A stretch of 64,000 nt of DNA from Apiosordaria backusii (lineage: Eukaryota; Ascomycota; Sordariomycetes; Sordariales; Lasiosphaeriaceae): positions 328,501-392,500 of the forward strand of contig JAUKTV010000006.1 in the NCBI GenBank assembly GCA_030549205.1. Reading direction: 5' to 3'. The translations under genes and the position numbers were made by a program. The notes under the pieces are model-generated. The model searched no databases, was not told the DNA's origin, and saw only the letters and a list, made by a program, of their open reading frames with translations. Shown one piece after another: positions 59,774-64,000 of this stretch. Position 1 is the first letter of the stretch. Each line of letters starts with the position of its first letter.

Positions 59774-61730
59774 TTCAAGGAGGACCGTGAACACTTAATT
59801 ACCGTTGTCTTTAATGGATAGAACTGTATGGATGAACTGGTGTTGCAAAGGAGTGACCATATCCATTTTTTCCATGCCAAGATAGGAGCCTATAGCAGTT
59901 GTCTCTGACATCAAGAGTCAGTTGTGGCATTGGCAGAAAGTCTGCATGTGTGGTGATGTGGGGAAGGTACGTAAAAATGCATTGATATTCCACGCCTTTC
60001 GCCACCAACTCCCAACCTCTCAAAGGCCTACAATATAATGTTCCCCTAAATGTTGCAGGCTACATGAAGCCAGCCACTCCATTAGAGGTCCACGCGGGGG
60101 AAAATATGCCGATTCTCCTCATTTCAAGCAGAAAGCAGGTAGGTGCATATGCAAAGGTAGGGCGGGCTGACCCACTCAAGGTAGTCGCAAGCGAGACTGC
60201 TGGGTAGGTAGGTAAGAAGGCAACGTGGTAGTCGGCTCATGGGTTTGCTAACGGGATACCTAAGGTGCGGGGAAAGTAATTTCTCTAATCTGGGTCAAGG
60301 ACAGTAGGATTGTGGGATGAAGCCTGGGCTCGACATCCTTGGGACTTTTGGGAGAGGATTGGGGGCAATGGGAGTGAAACGGGGACTGACACCTTCCTTA
60401 TAGTAGACAAATGGATTGTGACATCTAACTGTTGCGACATCGGGGTAAACTCTTGTAATACACAAGCTGGGAGACTGTGGACTGGAGGCGGGGGAGGGTT
60501 TTGGACCCCGAAACGCGGTCTTCTGTTCTACAACATCTGGTATCTCGCTTGATCGTAAAAGGTTTTATTTTTTCAAGTATATACATGGCTTTTCTTGCAT
60601 GCATTTTTCAGATCTTGACTTCAACTGTGTCGACAGCAGAATCTGCCCCAAAACACTGAGCACCAGTCAAGATCTTTCCAACTCATCTCGAGACAATAAT
60701 CGCTAGGCACATTGTGAAGTTCACCCACCGAACTGCCCGAACTTGAAACGTCTCAACATGCTCTGTTTAAAGTGCGCATTTTGTTTCCTGTAGGTACACG
60801 GCGTTGATGCATAGGTCTGCATCTGGTTGTGGGCGGCACAGCAGACCATCGCGCGGGGGCAAAGGTGTGGAATATTGGCAGACAAGCTCACGCAGCTGTT
60901 TGGTTGCTCCTCATTATGGCTCTCGATCTTTTGTGTTGTGGGGATTACTCCGACCGTCATATGCCATCAATTAAGCTTCTGACAGATGTTCATCGAAACC
61001 TGGGTTAACTCCGAGGGTAAATATTCCGGAGATGCGGACGAGCGAAACGGCAGCTGGTTTTCAATGTTCAAGGTGAGGTGATTGGGCTGAGATTCTGTGC
61101 CGTGGAAGCAAAAGTCTTAGAGCCAACAGCTCGGAGCTTCTGGGTTTCTGTGCGAAGTGGAATGATTTAATATAAGTTGCTCAGGTGTTGTGTGTGTAAG
61201 GTGGCACAAGAGCTGATCCCTTCCCCCTTTCTGTCTCTTTTTCCTTTAAGGGTCTTGGGGGTTGAGAAGACCCTTGGGGCGGAATGGGCAAACAATTGTT
61301 GCTCTTATGAAGATCCCTGTTGGCTCTCGGCCATGGATTGTGATTAGACTTGCAGATTGGCCATGCAGGGTTTCTTGATTCTCGTGGCATTCTTGTCTGT
61401 ATAGAGTAGCCGTGCCACAGCAAAACACATTTTGCACAACATTGAAACATCGAAGCATCCACACTTACCTCACACTTTGACTGTACGTACAGGCCAGTAC
61501 GATGACTGTGCCGTTGGAATCCTCTCCGCCACCCTTCGCGCACCCCAAAAATCCTTCCGTAAATAACTTATTTCAATATGGATATCCCTGCCGAGATTCT
61601 CTTTTGCATTTGCTGTTCTCGAGTTTTTGACTTTTGGATTCTCAACAGCAAGGCTGGAAGAGGAGGGCTTGTATGTGACGACTGGACTCGACCATAATCG
61701 ACAACCCAGAAAACAACGACAATAACCAAA
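59774..61730. other. Intergenic
   Basis: No supported gene. Includes TAGGTA-type repeats near 60.19-60.22 kb and the promoter of the membrane protein at the right end. Confidence 0.5.
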
Positions 61731-63205
61731 ATGTCATTACACAAACCGACATTGCTGCTGGCCAGTACATTAGCCCTGTTGTTGGTTAGCAGCGGCATTG
61801 CCGGAGTAAAAGCGCAGGAATCAACATGCTATGACACGTGGGGGAACAAAGATTCAAACCAAGTACCGTGTCATGGGCCAGAGACAACACCAGATTCCAA
61901 GACGATAACCCACTGCTGCAACAAGAACGACTATTGCTTGTCAAATGGACTATGTATAAGCCCGCAGGCTAACAACCTCATGACACAACAAGGCTGTACA
62001 GACAAAGACTGGACTGGCTCATCATGCAAGCGGCTCTGCCGACCAGATAAACGTATCTTACCCCTTTCATACCCCGATCCCACTTTATAGAACATTCTCA
62101 CTGACATGGCATAGGAAACAACCTCCTGGCCTCCATTCCACTAATTCCATGTCCAGCCTCTCTACACACACCTGACGGCCTCAAATTCTGCTGCGGTAAT
62201 GACCAAGAAGAAGCCACTACCTGCTGCGAATCCAGCTCCGGTCTCACCATCCCAACCGGCACCCTCCTCCTCCCCTCCTCCCCATTACTCCCCCCTTCCG
62301 AATCCTCCTCAACCACGTCCGAAACCCTCAAAATCGGCCTTGGCATCGGTCTCGGCATCGGAATCCCCATCTTCGCCATCCTCTTAGTAGTAGCCTACTT
62401 CCTAGCCCACCCCCGCTACCCCCCATCCACATCCTCCTCCTCCCGCTCCCGGTCCGCCCACCATCGCTCCGAACACCAAGCTAAACATCGCTACCATCCC
62501 TCCAACCTCTCCACAGGGTGGCGCCTCCGCGCTCCCTCTCGCTCGGGCCGCAGCCACCACGAAAAACGGGATTCTTTCGGGAGGGTGGACACCAACGTCG
62601 GCCCCCCCTCCGAAGACGGTGACTGGGCCGCTCGCACCGCCGGCCCGGATGGAGCAGCCGCTTGGCCGCCCACCGGTACCAACGTCGCAGCTGCTATTGC
62701 TGCGTGGGCAAACATCAATGCTCACCACCACGCCGGTAACGACGACGTACCTCCTAGTCCGAAAGAGATGGATGCGAGAAGTCGGGCAGGGTCAAGATTG
62801 AGGTATTATTTCCGCGGGGAGACTCCAACGCCGGGGAGGTATGAGTTACCTGCTGAAGGGACAGATCAGAAAGGAAGAAAAATTGGTCTCGGTGTTGGGG
62901 TTAGGGAACTGGGATTACAGCCGCAGGGGGATCAAGAGTTGCCAGCTTGTCCTAATTACAGCGAGGAGGAACCTGGGGCCGGGACGATGGGGACGACGGG
63001 GACGATTGGGCCGGATAGTATGACCATTAATGTTGGGGCTATGCCTGTCACCCCCGGGGGGATGGGGACGATGGGTGGGACACCGAGGGGGGAGCAAGTA
63101 TCACCTTTGACGGCGGTTGAGGGGCCAGGGACGTTTAGCGGTGGGGGTGTGGTGTTGGATAAAGCTGTTGGGGGGGAGGTGAATGGGCAGGGGCACGAGA
63201 GGTGA
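61731..63205 (+). CDS. Cys-rich single-pass membrane protein
   Basis: Exons 61731-62052 and 62115-63205 around a 62-nt intron (GTATCT donor, ATAG acceptor) give 470 residues. Signal peptide at about 1-28. The ectodomain has many cysteines in a pattern common to fungal surface proteins (STCYDTWGN, THCCNKNDYCLSNGLC, QGCTDKDWTGSSCKRLC, then after the splice FCCGNDQEEATTCCESSSG). A Ser/Pro stem leads to one membrane helix (GLGIGLGIGIPIFAILLVVA), basic stop-transfer residues (RSRSAHHRSEHQAKHR), and a long Gly/Pro/Ser-rich cytoplasmic tail ending GQGHER. Without the splice exon 1 ends soon after at TAG and exon 2 has no start. The layout (Cys-rich outside, one helix, disordered inside) resembles Mid2-like wall-stress sensors; function is unknown. 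Confidence 0.8.
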
Positions 63206-63569
63206 GGTGGCTCCTAGGTTTTTGTTCTCAAGATCGGTTATTTGTTTCTTTTATGTCGGGTTGGATAGGTGCTTATTTTCTAATGTTGGTGAGATTAAGG
63301 GCCGGTTGGATAGCATTGTAAGATTATTACGGTTCATAATTTCGTACGTTAGTGGATGGACAGCCAGGGGTGGATTTGGAATGAGGGGGTATTGGGATCA
63401 TGGCTCAGTACTATCTCCGAGAATGTATAGGATTATTGATGAGTACCAGTGGTGGATGGAAACTTGATACGATAGTGGCGGCATAATTTGTCTAGACATT
63501 ACTCGCAATAATGAAAAGTTCAGACGGAGTATTAGCATCTATTTTAGTTTCAAAGCTTGTCTGGCACCC
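63206..63569. other. Convergent 3' spacer
   Basis: 364 bp between the membrane protein and the HET-like fragment; nothing else seen. Confidence 0.5.
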
Positions 63570-64000
63570 TTAATATACTTGTACTAGCCAAACCAAAATG
63601 ATTTCTCTCAACATCTCACAGCTCAATCTCTCCATCTTACCTAAACTGTAAAAATACATGTATCTACTCCTGACAAGCACATAGCGTCCATCACCTTTCC
63701 CTCTGTTCCAAACCAGAAACGCACCGGCGTTACCGTTAAAGACAACTACATAGTCACCAACCGCCGCCTCCTTAAGCACCAATCGACAAAAGCCGCCTTC
63801 GGTTACATAATCACGTGCCATGCGTTGACTTGTGCACTATCTCAGGAATAGGTGGTAATCGCTAGCCGGCTTGGCCCGCGGCACCAGTGGTCTCTGACCT
63901 TTCTCCAGCTGCGTCCTAGTCATCGCAATCGCAGCAAGAAACCGCCGAAACCCGTTCTTTAGGTGTAGGAGGTTCTCCTCTTCGAAGAAGGGCGACTTTC
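63570..64000 (-). pseudogene. C-terminal part of a HET-domain-type protein with in-frame TAG
   Basis: The frame is open from the window edge (KSPFFEEENLLHLKNGFRRF) to a TAG at 63839-63837, then continues in the same frame to 63570. The sequence after the stop, MARDYVTEGGFCRLVL then KEAAVGDYVVVFNGNAGAFL and a VLVRSRYMY strand, matches the C-terminal pattern of fungal heterokaryon-incompatibility (HET) proteins: a toxin-free regulatory tail reading GxxxLVPxxAxxGDxVxxFxG and ending in a YVHG-type strand. The HET domain itself would lie beyond the right edge. TAG for CAG (a CpA-to-TpA change) fits the expected residue context. Identification rests on recalled family pattern; the stop is directly visible. 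Confidence 0.65.

Noticed and set aside
61181..61543. 120-codon minus-strand frame
   Set aside because: No motif, ordinary intergenic composition, and it would crowd the promoter of the membrane protein.

Overview
The window reads as nuclear DNA of a filamentous ascomycete (Pezizomycotina), most likely a Sordariomycete. Genes are split by short introns (about 45-140 nt) with GTATGT or GTAAGT-type donors. Recognisable genes include CDC24, an FWD-1-like F-box/WD40 protein, VPS60 and the mitochondrial ribosomal protein MRP10. There is also a C:G-depleted island typical of repeat-induced point mutation (RIP) and a fragment with the C-terminal pattern of HET-domain genes. The order (Sordariales-like) is inferred, not shown.

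Layout. 1-18.8 kb is gene-poor, with one small two-exon Cys/His-rich gene (12.3-12.5 kb), microsatellites and a perfect 24-bp palindrome. 18.8-24.6 kb holds an intact polysaccharide deacetylase, a possible small membrane protein, a full-length tyrosinase with two in-frame TAG codons, and a decayed alpha/beta-hydrolase. 25-29 kb has a decayed plus-strand reading frame, a Pro/His-rich protein and, divergent from it, a fungal-type protein kinase. 30.4-35.7 kb has a 1418-residue low-complexity, probably nuclear protein, divergent from MRP10. 37.9-47.5 kb has CDC24 and the FWD-1-like gene, divergent over a 2.8-kb spacer. 47.9-50.2 kb has VPS60 and an NmrA-like oxidoreductase. 50.4-53.3 kb has a frameshifted Thr-rich protein and a small secreted 4-cysteine protein. 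54.1-58.5 kb is an AT-rich island in which a mutated Ty3/gypsy reverse transcriptase can still be read on the minus strand. A 63-bp normal-composition insert flanked by 14-bp direct repeats sits inside it. To the right are a gene without a start codon that carries an HELTH motif, a single-pass Cys-rich membrane protein, and a HET-like C-terminus with an internal TAG that runs off the edge.

How the parts relate. The housekeeping block (30-50 kb: polarity, ubiquitin ligase, ESCRT, mitoribosome) is intact. The flanks (22-26 kb and 50-64 kb) carry accessory genes, several of them broken. All three single-codon lesions in otherwise open frames are TAG, and each can be explained by one CpA-to-TpA transition. 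That fits RIP, but it would also suit sexual-stage A-to-I mRNA editing of UAG to UGG. Gene models were read by eye from frames, splice signals and recalled family motifs; no search was run.
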